Source: Berberis thunbergii
Taxonomy: Eukaryota > Streptophyta > Magnoliopsida > Ranunculales > Berberidaceae
Assembly: GCA_003290165.1 (NCBI GenBank)
Contig: QNQO01000201.1
Coordinates: forward strand, 744,001-808,000
DNA: 64,000 nucleotides
Direction: 5' to 3'
Shown: one piece after another, positions 23,901 to 34,337 of the stretch
Numbering within the stretch: the first letter of the stretch is position 1
Layout: every line of letters starts with the position of its first letter
Program-made: the position numbers and the translations under genes
The notes under the pieces: generated by a model
Database searches by the model: none
What the model was told of the DNA's origin: nothing
What the model saw: the letters and a program-made list of their open reading frames with translations, nothing else

Positions 23901-24359
23901 TTATCTGGCGATTGCGTGGTTACCTCTTAACATATCAACTGTTTGGTTTATCGGACACTTGATGCATTGGTGTAGAGTGGAGACTGTTGCTTCCATTCGG
24001 TGTATCCATGGTCTCCTCAGGATAACATTATATGTTGAGGGTGCATTGATTACTCTGAACACTTGAAACCGATGTTTTTGAGTTGGCGTCCCTCTCGTTA
24101 CCACTGTCAGTTGTATTTTTCCCACCGGAAAGCCCTTTTCGCCACTGAAATCCATCATCAGATGACTATCAGGGGTCAATGCTTTTTCTTTTAGCTGCAT
24201 GTTGTGGAACGTGCAGAGAAATAGAATGTTCAATGAGCTTTCGGTGTCCACCAAGGATCTCCTTACTTCCCAACTTGCTAGGGAAATCGTTATTACCAGG
24301 GCGTCATTATGTGGGAGTTGGATGCCCCAGAGGTCTTCGTCTATAAAGGCTAGTAGCAT
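23901..24359 (-). pseudogene. Tat aspartic protease
   Basis: The open frame contains HNDALVITISLASWEVRRSL, the active-site region VDTESSLNILF (family form VDTGSS; the Gly after Asp-Thr is Glu here) and VINAPSTYNVILRRPWIH near the C-terminus (family form ILGRPWL). The active-site Gly-to-Glu change should inactivate it. It lies between gag and RT in the usual order. Bases 23517-23900 hold the degraded linker before RT with no open frame. Confidence 0.75.
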
Positions 24360-24511
24360 GGGACGATCATACTTTTGGGCATCTGATATTCATTGCTCAT
24401 CGCGTATTGCTTGGACCCTTATATCTCTGAGAGCTTTTATCCTGGACATGTTTGATAGTTCGGACTCAGAATGGGCCCCATGAAGCACATGTATTGCGGC
24501 TGCTGATTCTC

Positions 24512-24968
24512 CTATTTCCTTTTGTCAGGGGATTCCTCCCCGGGCTTGGCATTACTCCTAATTGTTCGTTCCTCTTTTAGGGCGATGTAACTTTGTGTTT
24601 CCTTCACCAGGTCCGCCATATTTGCTGGTGGGTCCAGAGTTAGGAAGTTGTAGAACTTACCTTTCCAAAAATCGTCGATGAAGGTGGAGATGACTGTTGT
24701 GTCATTACACATGTTGATGAAAGTTAGATAGCTGTTGAAGCGCGTTAGGTACGCCTTTAGTATCTCGTCAGGCTTTTGTTTCATCAACTTGAGTGTCTTC
24801 ATCGTTAGTAGGATTTGCTGTATATAAAACGATCTTGGATCCATTTTGGGGTTCATCATTACTGTTGTTGTTCCAGAACGGGAGCTTGTTGTCCATGCGT
24901 TGTTTGCACCGTTGAAAACGATGGAGTAGCGCCATTCTGAGCATTTGACAAGTCCCTTTGTTCTTCAT
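24512..24968 (-). pseudogene. Tat gag, N-terminally truncated
   Basis: The second half of a retrotransposon gag domain is readable (MKQKPDEILKAYLTRFN, KGKFYNFLTLDPPANMADL, ETQSYIALKEERTI). Only about 150 codons lie between the primer-binding site at about 25040 and the end, so most of the N-terminal gag is missing. Two overlapping frames (24968-24768 and 24859-24512) imply a frameshift. Family gag proteins are several hundred residues long. Confidence 0.7.
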
Positions 24969-25039
24969 TGTTGCGCGATCTGGTGGTCACCATCTTCTCG
25001 TATTATGAAGAGAGATGATGCTAGTGAAAGGTTAGGAAC

Positions 25040-25058
25040 CCCCACGGATGGCGCCAAA
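25040..25058 (-). promoter_or_regulatory. Primer-binding site of the Tat element
   Basis: On the minus strand TTTGGCGCCATCCGTGGGG directly follows the 5' LTR. The TGGCGCC start is typical of gypsy primer sites. Confidence 0.65.
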
Positions 25059-25059
25059 C

Positions 25060-25737
25060 TGATGCAGTCAATTTTCACTCCCTACTTTGACCTTGACTTG
25101 CAAACCTGCACAAGGAACGCACATGAGCCATAGACCATTGTTGTGGTGGCCGATGGCACTCCGATGCTAAAGTCAGACAGGGATCTGAAGAAGGCGTAAT
25201 GCTGTAAACAGGGAATCTATAGTGTACTTTAGCTTACCAACCTCATGTCTTATTTATAGTGCTGGAGTCTTGGTTTGACTAGGCCATCAGTGGCATAGTT
25301 TAGGGAAGAAGATCTTCATGGAGATCCTTATCTAATTAGGAATTGTGTTGTGAAGGGGAGTTTCCCTGTTAGCCTTGTGCTTCTAGATACGCGAGAGACA
25401 GTTACCAATCTGAGAGTAGTCCATAGATAGACGTCTCCATGTGATATATACTCTGGTATTTGCTTCCTAGTCGGAAGCAAAGTGTTGTTGTCTTGCCTGT
25501 CTGAAGCTGATCCTCGAGATACTTACCTTAGCAGGTCTTACTGGTATTGAGGATAGTTGTGAGACGCATGGGCTTATCAGGCTGTAATGATTTCAGGCTC
25601 ATCTGGCGGATTGCCTTGTGCGGGCCTGGAGCCGCTTGGGCCAGATCAGTGTTGGCCTGACGCTTGGGCCTATTCTTTATTGAGATCATCGTGACATGTG
25701 TACGGTGTAGAAGAGAGGACGTTTTTGTGTATCATCA
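25060..25737 (-). repeat. 5' LTR of the Tat element
   Basis: Direct copy of 17163-17821. Promoter-like ACTATAAATA on the minus strand at 25251-25260. Confidence 0.82.
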
Positions 25738-25889
25738 AATACAATATTCAACACCTTGGCCAATAATAACACAAGGACACACATATCCATATCAACCAAA
25801 TGAACTTAACTGAGCACCATCTAGCTTACTACCCATATCTTTATTTTCAATTTATTTCATTTGCCAATTCATCAGGAAAAGTCATTGTT

Positions 25890-26340
25890 TCAGAAACAGG
25901 TTGTCATTTGGGACATAGTTTGATGTTTGGCATGCTTATTACCGTATATCTCTATTTCGAGATTCCTTACTGAATTTGCAACAAGGTTTAGGGTTCTAAG
26001 AGAAATCAGTGAAAAAATAAACAACACAAAGAGATGGAGAACTCCATTGGAGAAAACATGCTGGAGATATGTGAGATTGAGCCTTGTGAATAAGCCTATT
26101 AGTTGGATGTTATTTAATAAAAATATTCTAAGATTTGATGAAAAACAAATTAATTTGAAACCATAAACAAGCTCAATAACTTCAGCAGTAAGGTACTCGA
26201 GCACGACGAAGAGGTACACGAGGGCACCAACGTCGACATGATTGGCGTGGTTTTTGGCCATGAGGAACATGGCAATTCTGCCTACGGTAGTTAAAGTTTG
26301 GCCTTAGAAGGCAATTTTGGGGACAATCAATGTCAAGAAA
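25890..26340 (-). pseudogene. Histone H2A (H2A.Z-like) gene fragment
   Basis: Minus-strand translation gives VGRIAMFLMAKNHANHVDVG, then VYLFVVLEYLTAEVIEL (about 26290-26165), the histone-fold core of H2A (helix 1 to mid helix 2). The LEYLTAEV wording is closer to H2A.Z than to canonical H2A, which usually has LAAEV. Upstream, a diverged KAKL.LP block with a stop and frameshift matches the preceding KAGLQFP region. Similarity stops after EL, where the family has an exon border, and an AT-rich intron-like sequence follows. The acidic-patch half is missing. It lies in the leader region of copia-1 between its 5' LTR and the Tat insertion, so it may be a captured or inserted exon. Confidence 0.68.
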
Positions 26341-26860
26341 AGAAGGATAAAAAGAGGTATTGATTGTTATCTTAGTATTGAGCCTCTCTCTTCTCGGTTA
26401 TTCTGGTGGGTTGGATTTTTCTTTTTATGTGAGTGGGGTATACATGTTGAAAACTAGCCCATAAATTTCCCAATTATTAACACCACCGTCAATGGTCTAC
26501 CAAACACCACATGAATCGCGAAGATTATATTGTTATTCTAACCTGTGTTCCAATATATGTGATTTTGATATGTGTTTGATGAAGGGTCTGAGATTTAAAC
26601 AAAGTTTGAATTCCAAGCATGAAACATCGTCGTGGAAACTGTGTTTTCTTGTGAGGCAACATCCACTAGATGTTAATATATATCATGGAAACAATCAAAT
26701 TAAAATTCAGAAAAATATAAGCATTTGTTCGAATTATTTATCTCTAAACTCTTTTGAATAAAGAGTCTGGAAAATGAAAGCAGAAAACAATTACCCTGGC
26801 CGAGCTTATGCTCAAATAGTCAGAGCTTCGTGAGCTCAATTGGTCGGAGCTTCATGCTGT
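26341..26860. other. No recognisable gene; copia-1 leader region
   Basis: AT-rich sequence with short ORFs of no recognised family. Near 26795-26850 the repeats CGAGCTTATGCTCAAATAGTCAGAGCTTCG and GTCGGAGCTTCATG resemble, inverted, the leader just after a copia 5' LTR (compare ATCAGCACGA next to the copia-2 5' LTR). Confidence 0.4.
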
Positions 26861-27186
26861 TAACTTGTTGTAATTTAAGAGAAACATAATCAAGTCTATC
26901 TCATGTTCATTCTAAATTCCCATCTCATCTTTCTATAGGAACTCTATATCTACATACAACAAGGTTATCTTTATCTAACAACATATCCTTGTATCATTAT
27001 TTTATTAGATATCATTCACTTAGATTTATTTTATGTATCATTCATATGCATGGGCCTATTTATAGGCAAAATGATTTAGCCAAGGGGTGACACCTATCTT
27101 TTAGTTGAGGTAAGTTCATGCCACCTCATAGCATGAGGTGGCTGGTTGACTTCCACTATTATCTTTGAGCATATTCTACAATAAGT
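26861..27186 (-). repeat. Partial 5' LTR of copia-1, fused to the copia-2 LTR
   Basis: On the minus strand it contains CCACCTCATGCTATGAGGTGG, GATAGGTGTCA and a TATA box (CCTATAAATAGG, 27056-27067), and ends near TTACAACA before the leader. The same GCCACCTCATGCTATGAGGTGG palindrome recurs in the adjoining copia-2 LTR at about 27270. The first part of this LTR is missing at the junction at about 27187. Confidence 0.5.
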
Positions 27187-27368
27187 ACAATCTTATATAA
27201 ATGATGCTTATTTATAGGCAAGAGAATAAATTCCTAGCATGACACCTAGCTCTTACAAGATATCATATCATGCCACCTCATAGCATGAGGTGGCTAGGTG
27301 GAGTGTTCTAGTGTTTTCCACAATATGGTGGACATCTGCCAATATAGCGGACAACCATTGTCACAATA
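27187..27368 (-). repeat. 3' LTR of copia-2 (partial)
   Basis: Begins TATTGTGACAATGG on the minus strand and matches the first ~180 bp of 33396-33632 (GTGTCATGCTAGGAATTTAT, ATCATTTATATAAGATTGTA). After that point it changes abruptly into the copia-1 LTR. Confidence 0.68.
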
Positions 27369-27808
27369 CTCTCCCTTGAATGTCCACCATTATGTTATTT
27401 TGTTAAAACCTTGCCAATAAGATCCAGTGGGAAAAACTTGGATGAAGGTAAAAAAGAATACAATATTCTTCATGAAGATGGTGGTTTCGCATAATGCTGC
27501 ATCGTTAAAACCTTGACAGAAAAACCTAATGAGATAAAATCACGTCGAAGGAAAAACAGTAATGCGCTAATATCAATGTAGCACACTCCTTATTGAGTAT
27601 ACTTCTGGATATTCCTTTGATAATGACTCCCTCTTAAAATATTAATTACTTTGATGCTTCAACTGACGCATACCAATCCCGTGAACTAATTTCTAAAATG
27701 TTGATTTTAGAAGTGATTTAGTGAAGAGATCTGCAAGGTTGTTATTAGATTGAATTTGTATGATTTCAATCACGTGACCCTTCTGGAGCTAATATGGAAA
27801 TAAGAACT

Positions 27809-29205
27809 TTATTGGAATATGTTTTGTTCGATCTCCTTTGATGAAGCCTCTTGCATTTGAATAATAACATGCAACAATTGACAGTTATTTCTTAAGTGCT
27901 GAATTAATGATCTGAGCCAGACACATTCTCGGCCGGCTTCATTTAGAGCTATAATCTCATAGTGATTTGAGGAAGTAGCCACTAATGTTTGTTTAATAGA
28001 TCGCCAAGAAATAGTTGCATTGCAATTTATAAATACATAACTTATCTGTGAGCGACCCTTATGGAAATCGGATAGATAGCCGAAATCTGCATTGCCAACT
28101 ATGTGGGAATTGTTAGATAAATCGCAGGAATAAAATAAACCAATATCAATTATTCCACAAAAATATATGAATATTTGTCTAACTCCATTCCAATGTCTAC
28201 GTGTAGGTGCATAACTATACCGTGCTAATAGATTCATCAAAATGTTATATCAGGTCTTGTACATTGTGCCAAATATAACAATGCACCAATTTCACTTAAA
28301 TATGGTATTTCATGACTAAGTATCTCTTCATTTTCTTCCTTTGGTCGATATGGATCTTTATTTAAATCCAAAGATCGGACAACCATTGGCGTACTAAGTG
28401 GATGAGATTTCCATATCAAAGCGTTTTAACACTTTTTCAGTATATTGTGATTGATTGATTGATATTCCATTATTACTTTGCTCGATCTGCAGGCCGAGAA
28501 TTTTTTGTTTTTCCAATGTCTTTTATCTCAAAGTCTTTCTTTTTCCAAGGTCTTTTTTTTTCTCAAAATTTATTACTGGTTTTGTTATAGCAACAGTTTA
28601 TGTGAATGATATAAACCTTAGTGGATCTACCGGCATTGCTAACATCTTCGGTAGATCCAATGAGGTTTATATCATCCACATAAACTGATGCTATAACAAA
28701 ATCAGTAATAGAGTTCTTGATAAAAACACATGGGCAAATAAAATTATTTATATGAACTATTTATATAACCTTCTTTACAAAAATACTCACCAAGACGGCT
28801 ATAACACATTCTTCCAGATTGTTTCAAGCCATATAAGGCAAGTCTTAGTTTTATCGAGTGAGTATTTCTGGACTTTGTCTCAGGGAAAGTAAAAATTTTC
28901 AAGAGTTTTCATGTAAATATGTGTCTAAATCCTGATATAAATAAGCAGTTACTATATCCAGAAGTCTCATACAAGTTTTTCATAAACTAAAAACTTATTA
29001 AATATCGGAATGTAGTCACATTCATAATTGGGGAAAATGTTTCATCAAAATCAACACTGGGTTTCTGCAGGAATCTTTGTGTCACAAGCCTTGCCTTATA
29101 TCTGACAATTTCATTTTGCTCATTTCTTTTTCTTACAAACACCCATTTGAAACCAACATGGTTCATACATTTGTAGTATAAGTCCAAATACACCATGTTT
29201 TCCAA
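27809..29205 (-). pseudogene. Copia-2 reverse transcriptase and RNase H
   Basis: 29205-28987 encodes the RT start (VGFKWVFVRKRNEQNEIVRY, PSVDFDETFSPIMNVTTFRY). The YVDD region is at about 28690-28650 (SVYVDDINLIGST) and is rearranged by an inverted duplication. 28500-28419 gives EILGLQIEQSNNGIS and 28419-28237 the RT end (LSEIGALLYLAQCTRPDI). 28240-27809 is RNase H (APTRRHWNGVRQI, WRSIKQTLVATSSNHYEIIA, ECVWLRSLIQHL). Several frameshifts and stops separate these parts. The frame order and motifs are those of a Ty1/copia pol with RNase H at the end. Confidence 0.8.
28567..28710. repeat. Inverted duplication over the RT catalytic motif
   Basis: About 64 bp on the left (TTATTACTGGTTTTGTTATA ... 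GGATCTACCG) is repeated in inverse on the right (CGGTAGATCC ... TATAACAAAATCAGTAATA) around a ~16-bp loop (GCATTGCTAACATCTT). Both arms encode the YVDD box, as VYVNDINLSGST on the plus strand and VYVDDINLIGST on the minus strand. Confidence 0.88.
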
Positions 29206-29846
29206 GAGAATTCAATTCTGCTTGGATAATATCTTTCCATTTTGGCCAATCATTTCTTAGTCAACATTCATTGATGCTACATGGTTCAATATCATTAAAA
29301 TATCATGGCCCTTTAATAGTTCGGTAGCTACCATATTTATAAATATGTCGTCAATGACAATTTCATTTCGATTCAACATTTCTTCTAAGTATATTGAAAT
29401 CTCATTATTATCAGCTACATGAGCCTCATCGGGGGCCTTTTGAATCACTTCAGAAATATAAGTAATCACTTTTGGGTTTAGATTTTTCAAACACAACCTC
29501 TTAATGAACATTTTGTAATGCTAGTCATGGAACTTCATTTATAGCTTCTTTTGGAGCCTGTATATATTCTGCAGGAGTTTCAAAATTTTGTTTGTTTGAG
29601 AGCATTAGGGCATGAAATTTTACTAATTCTCTTTTTTTGGGGGGGAATTGAATCTTTGAAACCTATAAGTCTGCCACACTTTTGACGTGGACAGAGTCAT
29701 TAGCTGTCTTATTCGAAGTTTGTCCTTTAGGGACACAAATTCAAACAAGTGCATTCATAGCTGGAACATGTAGCTTTATTACTTTAGCTGCATCATTAAA
29801 TGCATAAGGTAATGATTTGTAATTGCTTGAAGATGTAATGTTCTCC

Positions 29847-31144
29847 TTAGCTCATTATCACATTGGGATGTTTTAGGGTCCATATGAGACAAAGTGGAAG
29901 TATTCCACGATAATTCACACTGTACATTTTCCATAAGCATGTGTTTATATCCCCCCCTAATGGTGGGAATATGGTCTCATCAAACTGATAGTCAGCAAAA
30001 CGAGCAATAAAAATGTCATCAGTAAAAGGTTCTAGATAAGGGATAATGGAAGGTGAGTCAAAACCAACATAAATGCCTAAACGACATTGATGACCCATCT
30101 TAATTCGTGTTGGGGGTGGTATAGGGACATGTACGACATGACCAAATTTGTGTAAATGTGAAATATTTTGTTGACAACATGTCACAAGATATATAGGTGA
30201 ATACTGATGTACGCAATGGGTCTAAGGCAAAGTAATTGTGTGGCATACAGATTACATGGCTCCAAGCACTAGTAGGTAGTCTGGACTGCATAAGTAAATG
30301 TCCAGTAATGAGTTGTAAACGTTTAATTAGAGATTTTGCTAAACCATTATGTGGATGTACATGAGGGAAAAAATGTTCAACATCAATCCCTATGGATGAA
30401 CAAAAATCATTAAACACTTTGTGACGTAAACTCTGCTGTGTTATCAAAATGAATAGATGTGATGGTCTTGGAATTGGGTTCTAAGTTTAATAATTTGAGT
30501 TAGAAATCTGGCAAAAACAAGATTATGAGTGGAAATAAAGCATACACAAACCATCTAGTGGAAACATCTATTAAAACCATGTAATATTTAAAAGGTCCAT
30601 TAGCAGGGTGAATTGTTCCACAAATGTTGCCTTGTATTCTTTGTAAAAAATAAAAGCTACTCAGTAACAATTTTGAGACGATATGGGTTGGTAATAAATA
30701 TCTACTAGGGAGGTGGAGTTGAGTGTTTGCTAATTACCATTAGAGTTTTTCTACAATTTTCTTCAACATGGTGGATCCAAGATGACCCAAACGATCATGC
30801 CAAAGAAGCAAAGTGTATGGGTCAATGAGTTTGTGACGAGCCTTAAGCTTCTGGCTTAAAATGATATGTGATTCAACTGTTCTAATGGTTGTGCAATATA
30901 GTCCCAATGAGATAAGGAAGAATTCCTCTAGTGCGAGCTTCTAGCTTACAACACTATATATAATGCATAAATATTGGTTGTTTCCTTCGTTGATTGTTTC
31001 AATATGATACCCATTCAAATGTATATCCTTAAAATTGATCAAGTTTCTTCTGGAACTGCTTGAATATAATGCATTCAGAATAAATAAAATTGTACCATTG
31101 GGTAACACTAAGTGGGCTCTACCAAAGCCTTTGCATAGGGCCAA
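29847..31144 (-). pseudogene. Copia-2 GAG-pre-integrase and integrase
   Basis: 31144-30941 contains KGFGRAHLVLPNGTILFILN, then ALYSSSSRRNLINFKDIHLN, the copia region before integrase. 30447-30100 and 30185-29847 contain HVHPHNGLAKSLIKRLQLI (integrase core end), WSHVICMPHN, PIPPPTRIKMGHQCRLGIYV and FADYQFDETIFPPLGG, typical of the copia integrase C-terminus. The central catalytic part (30450-30940) is broken. Plus-strand ORFs here are shadows. Bases 29206-29846 contain only degraded linker between integrase and RT. Confidence 0.78.
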
Positions 31145-31399
31145 CTATCGTTGATACCTTTTGTGTTTTCTTATTTAGCAATGAGAAAATTTTATGACAT
31201 TTTAGTATTGAGTGTGTAGTGGCACCTATGAATCAAACATGTATCATCGACCAACGTTTGCATATCGTGATCCATAACTTTAAATAATAAACAGATAAGT
31301 AGTCAAGAATAACAAACTGTATATAATGTTAGATAAACTGTGCATATCTTATATATAATTTACAGGTAGCAAAAACATATACATGATGACAATAAAACA

Positions 31400-32250
31400 C
31401 AAAACATAACACAAATTTTTTGTCAATATCTTGGAAAAAGTCAGAAGTGTGCAAATGAGTAACAGTGACTAGATGCTTAGATGTATTGTGATCGTCTTCC
31501 CATTGCATCAAATTAGTTTCTGTGGTTTTAATGGAAGCTCGGTATTTCTCTGCTGGAGTAGTCATTGTGGCTACCTCTTTCGAAATTACCACCTCTTCTA
31601 GAGTATGTATTCCTTCCATGTCCTCTACCTCGGCCTCTATGAAAGTAATATTTGGCATTTGCTTCAGAAAATGCCATAGAAACAGACGGTCTTGCATTAT
31701 GATTTTTCATTAAAACTATAGCATTTTCTTCTGCTACACATCACTAATTCAAAACAATTAGTAAAGTGACGTTCTCGATATTGTTGCTGCATGAGCACAC
31801 ATTATTCATGAAATGTAGATATTGTTTTCTCAGTCATCTGAGCATTTGTCACATTGTCTCCACAAAACTCAAGCCGATAAACAATATTGAACACTGCAGA
31901 ATTATATTCTGACACCATTTTAAAATTTTGAAATCTTAAGTTTAACTATTCATTTTGAGCAAGAGGGTATATGACCGCTTTCTGATGGTTATATCTGTCT
32001 TTGAGGGACTTGCATAAAACTAAAGGATCTTCTTCAGTAAGATATTCATTTTTCAGATCATCATGAACATGGTGACGCAAGAAAATTAGCACAAATGCTT
32101 TATCTTCTGCAGGTACTTAATTTTCTTCTTTAATAGTATCACCTAATTTCTTAACTTATAAATGAAGTTTAGCATCAAGCTACTAGGACATATAGTTTCC
32201 GCCATTAACAACAAGAGCTTGAAATTTAAGTTTTGCAAGATTCAACATTT
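31400..32250 (-). pseudogene. Copia-2 gag
   Basis: The minus-strand ATG at about 32250 starts MLNLAKLKFQALVVNGGNY. With three or more stops it continues through FVLIFLRHHVHDDLKNEYLT, SLKDRYNHQKAVIYPLAQNE, FKMVSEYNSAVFNIVYRLEF and LMQQQYRERHFTNCFELV, the UBN2-type gag of Ty1/copia. It ends in a Gly/Arg-rich segment (HRGRGRGHGRNTYSRRGGNF). The particle protein would package element RNA. The last ORF (31697-31329) is in a shifted frame. Confidence 0.76.
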
Positions 32251-32429
32251 ATAAGAAAACATGTATAGATATACATGAATTAGATGTTCAAAAATAAAAA
32301 TATCTAATGAAACTTCTGATTCAGATTTTACTTATTATTGGCTATTATAATAAGTATCTAAAAGAATATTAAAATGGATGGAGTAAATATACACCAAAAT
32401 TTGTCATACATATCATACTATTATGTACA

Positions 32430-33074
32430 TCAAACTTTATATCTTACAAAAGAGCCTATTATACTAATCCATACATGTTCTATCAACCTCGCTACAACTC
32501 GATGGTTTCCAAATTTGGTTATTACATACTTATATGCTATTATGTACCACATCTTTAGTGAATGCATAGGTGGACCATCAACTTCACAAAAACCATCAGG
32601 ATATAGTCTTGTAGCTACTTCAACATCTTCTGCTCTTATCCCATAAATATCATGATAGCTTGGAAGTGTGGTTGGATCAGATTCCAAGCGGTAAGGCTGA
32701 GGTGGAGTTACATTCACTATTGGAGGTGTGGTTGTATCTAACCTTAATGGCACAAGTGTATTCACTCTTGAAGACTTTGTGTTTAACCTTATCAAGTTAT
32801 CATTCATATTATGGATGCATTTGAGTATGGTATTAAATTCAGATCGATCACATATTCATTCCAAAGCTTTGTGGACAACACCTAGATGAGAGAATATATC
32901 ATGACAAACATATCTTTCATGTGTCTGTGGTCCCCTAAATACACATGTACTAAACACTCGATAAATCACTTCTTTTAAAAGCTCAAGCAACTGTCGATCG
33001 ATTTCCTCCTCGTAAGCTTTCATATATTTAATGCAAATGCCATCCTCAGTAAATATAAAATCATTCCACCTCAT
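32430..33074 (-). pseudogene. Unidentified ORF between copia-2 5' LTR and gag
   Basis: A single minus-strand frame of about 215 codons from the ATG at 33074 to the stop at 32430 is interrupted by only one TGA (32858-32856, a likely CGA-to-TGA change). The N-terminal half is helical and charged (KAYEEEIDRQLLELLKEVIY) and contains FRGPQTHERYVCHDIFSHLG. The middle is Pro/Thr-rich (LDTTTPPIVNVTPPQPYRLE) and the C-terminal part has VEVATRLYPDGFCEVDGPPM. I do not recognise the family. It lies where copia elements normally have only an untranslated leader, on the same strand as gag, and is better preserved than gag or pol. Confidence 0.5.
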
Positions 33075-33395
33075 GATAACTAAAAGGTAGTAGATAAAAG
33101 GATTAACACAATATTCTTAAGAAAAAAGGTCACATTACTAAAATATAATATCCCCAAGCTCTCATATTAAAATAAACGATGCCCTATGGTGTTACAAAAC
33201 ACTTAGCTTATGATATGGAATGACAAACAATTTACGTTGTACCGTATTGCAACTTAAACGAAATCTTTGTACTATTCTAACGAAATAATAATCATAAATT
33301 AATCATAATCAAATTTCATATAAACAAATAAACAATATAGATCGAAGAGAAGTTGTCGTACTCAGTTGATTAGAGAATCGTGCTGATGACATATT

Positions 33396-33632
33396 TAAAA
33401 ATAAAGAGGAGATAACTCATTGCTCACCTTTATTTTCTTTATTACAACTCTTTTCTATTTCTCATTTACACACACGATACAATCTTATATAAATGATGCC
33501 TAATTATAGACAAGAGAATAAATTCCTAGCATGACACCTAACTCTTACAAGATATCATATCATGGCTATGAGGTAGCTAGTTGGAGTCTTCTAGCGTTTT
33601 CTACAATATGTTGGACGACCTCTGTCACAACA
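33396..33632 (-). repeat. 5' LTR of copia-2
   Basis: Begins TGTTGTGACAGAGG on the minus strand and ends near TTTTTAAATA, followed by TGTCATCAGCACGA, a copia-type start of the leader/primer site. Partner of 27187-27368. Confidence 0.62.
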
Positions 33633-34337
33633 CCATCCTTTTTGTGATAAAATAAGCAATTATAATACCAATAAGATAAACAAGCTTGTATAAATGGCAA
33701 AAACTTGTATAATAGATTTCTACAAGTACTGAGAGACAAAAGTGTAACTTTAGGTGGGATGCAATGTTGAGATTAGCTGTGTTAACAAGTCCAACCCCAC
33801 CCCAACAAAATATATGGCAACGACTAAATAACACCACCATTTTCACTGAAGGACACCACGAACCCCCTAATTTTTGAAGGACATCACCACCTACTGAAGA
33901 ACACCACCAAATAAGCCCTTAAACTCTCAAAGAAAAAAAATCTCTTTCTCTCCTAAACGAAACGGTCTCCCCCTTTCCCAAAATTTGAATCTTTGCACCT
34001 CTTTCCCGCCCACATTCTCCCTCTACTCTCTTGCTCTACTATTTTATCTTTCCCTGCACTGTCACTGTGTGATACAAAGGTTGGAGGTTATGGGTGTGAT
34101 TTGTGTCGGACTTGGGGTGCTTGCGATTTGGGGTCTGTTGGTGTGTGATTTTGTTTTTGTGCGATTCTAGGGCTTAGTTGGTGTGTGATGCTCTCTGATT
34201 TGGTGTGTGGTCTCTTTCTTGCTTTGTTTTGTTTGATTGTTGTTGTAGGAGTTCATCTTTGCATTCAACAAAACCCATGAAGTCAGGTAAACTCTAAATC
34301 TCCATGCCTCATTTTTGTTTTGTTTTAAATGTTTAGT

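Larger units (their letters stand above)
17163..25737 (-). mobile_element. Ty3/gypsy Tat-lineage (Retand/Ogre-like) retrotransposon with antisense extra gene
   Basis: It is flanked by LTRs of 659 and 678 bp with ends TGATGATACAC...TGACTGCATCA. The flanks AACAC (17158-17162) and AATAC (25738-25742) form a 5-bp duplication with one change. Order on the minus strand: 5' LTR, PBS, gag, protease, RT, RNase H, a second archaeal-type RNase H, integrase, a ~178-bp tandem array, an antisense extra gene, 3' LTR. The dual RNase H places it in the Tat lineage. It is inserted in copia-1. Many stops and catalytic changes show it is dead. Confidence 0.85.
7106..27186 (-). mobile_element. Copia-1: degenerate Ty1/copia element split by three nested insertions
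   Basis: Minus-strand copia sequence is found in pieces: RNase H/RT/integrase remnants (7106-10188), gag-side remnants (15405-17162 minus the MITE), leader sequence (25738-26860) and the end of a 5' LTR (26861-27186). The pieces run in correct copia order and resemble copia-2 throughout; for example, 7110-7300 matches 27490-27620 and 9540-9600 matches 30835-30880. The gaps are explained exactly by an Athila-type element, a hAT MITE and a Tat element, each with a plausible duplication. The 3' LTR is missing at the left end. No ORF survives. Confidence 0.65.
27187..33632 (-). mobile_element. Copia-2: Ty1/copia retrotransposon, decayed
   Basis: Minus-strand element with 5' LTR at 33396-33632 and partial 3' LTR at 27187-27368. 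Internal order is an unknown ORF, gag, protease/GAG-pre-integrase, integrase, RT and RNase H, as in Ty1/copia. A purine-rich tract (AAGGGAGAG) precedes the 3' LTR. All frames contain stops. The LTRs differ at many positions, so it is old. Bases 33633-33806, between it and the MULE, contain no gene. Confidence 0.78.

Noticed and set aside
25890..26270. Treating the 126-codon ORF as an intact histone gene
   Set aside because: Only the first third matches H2A; the remainder is intron-like and the upstream part has a stop and a frameshift.
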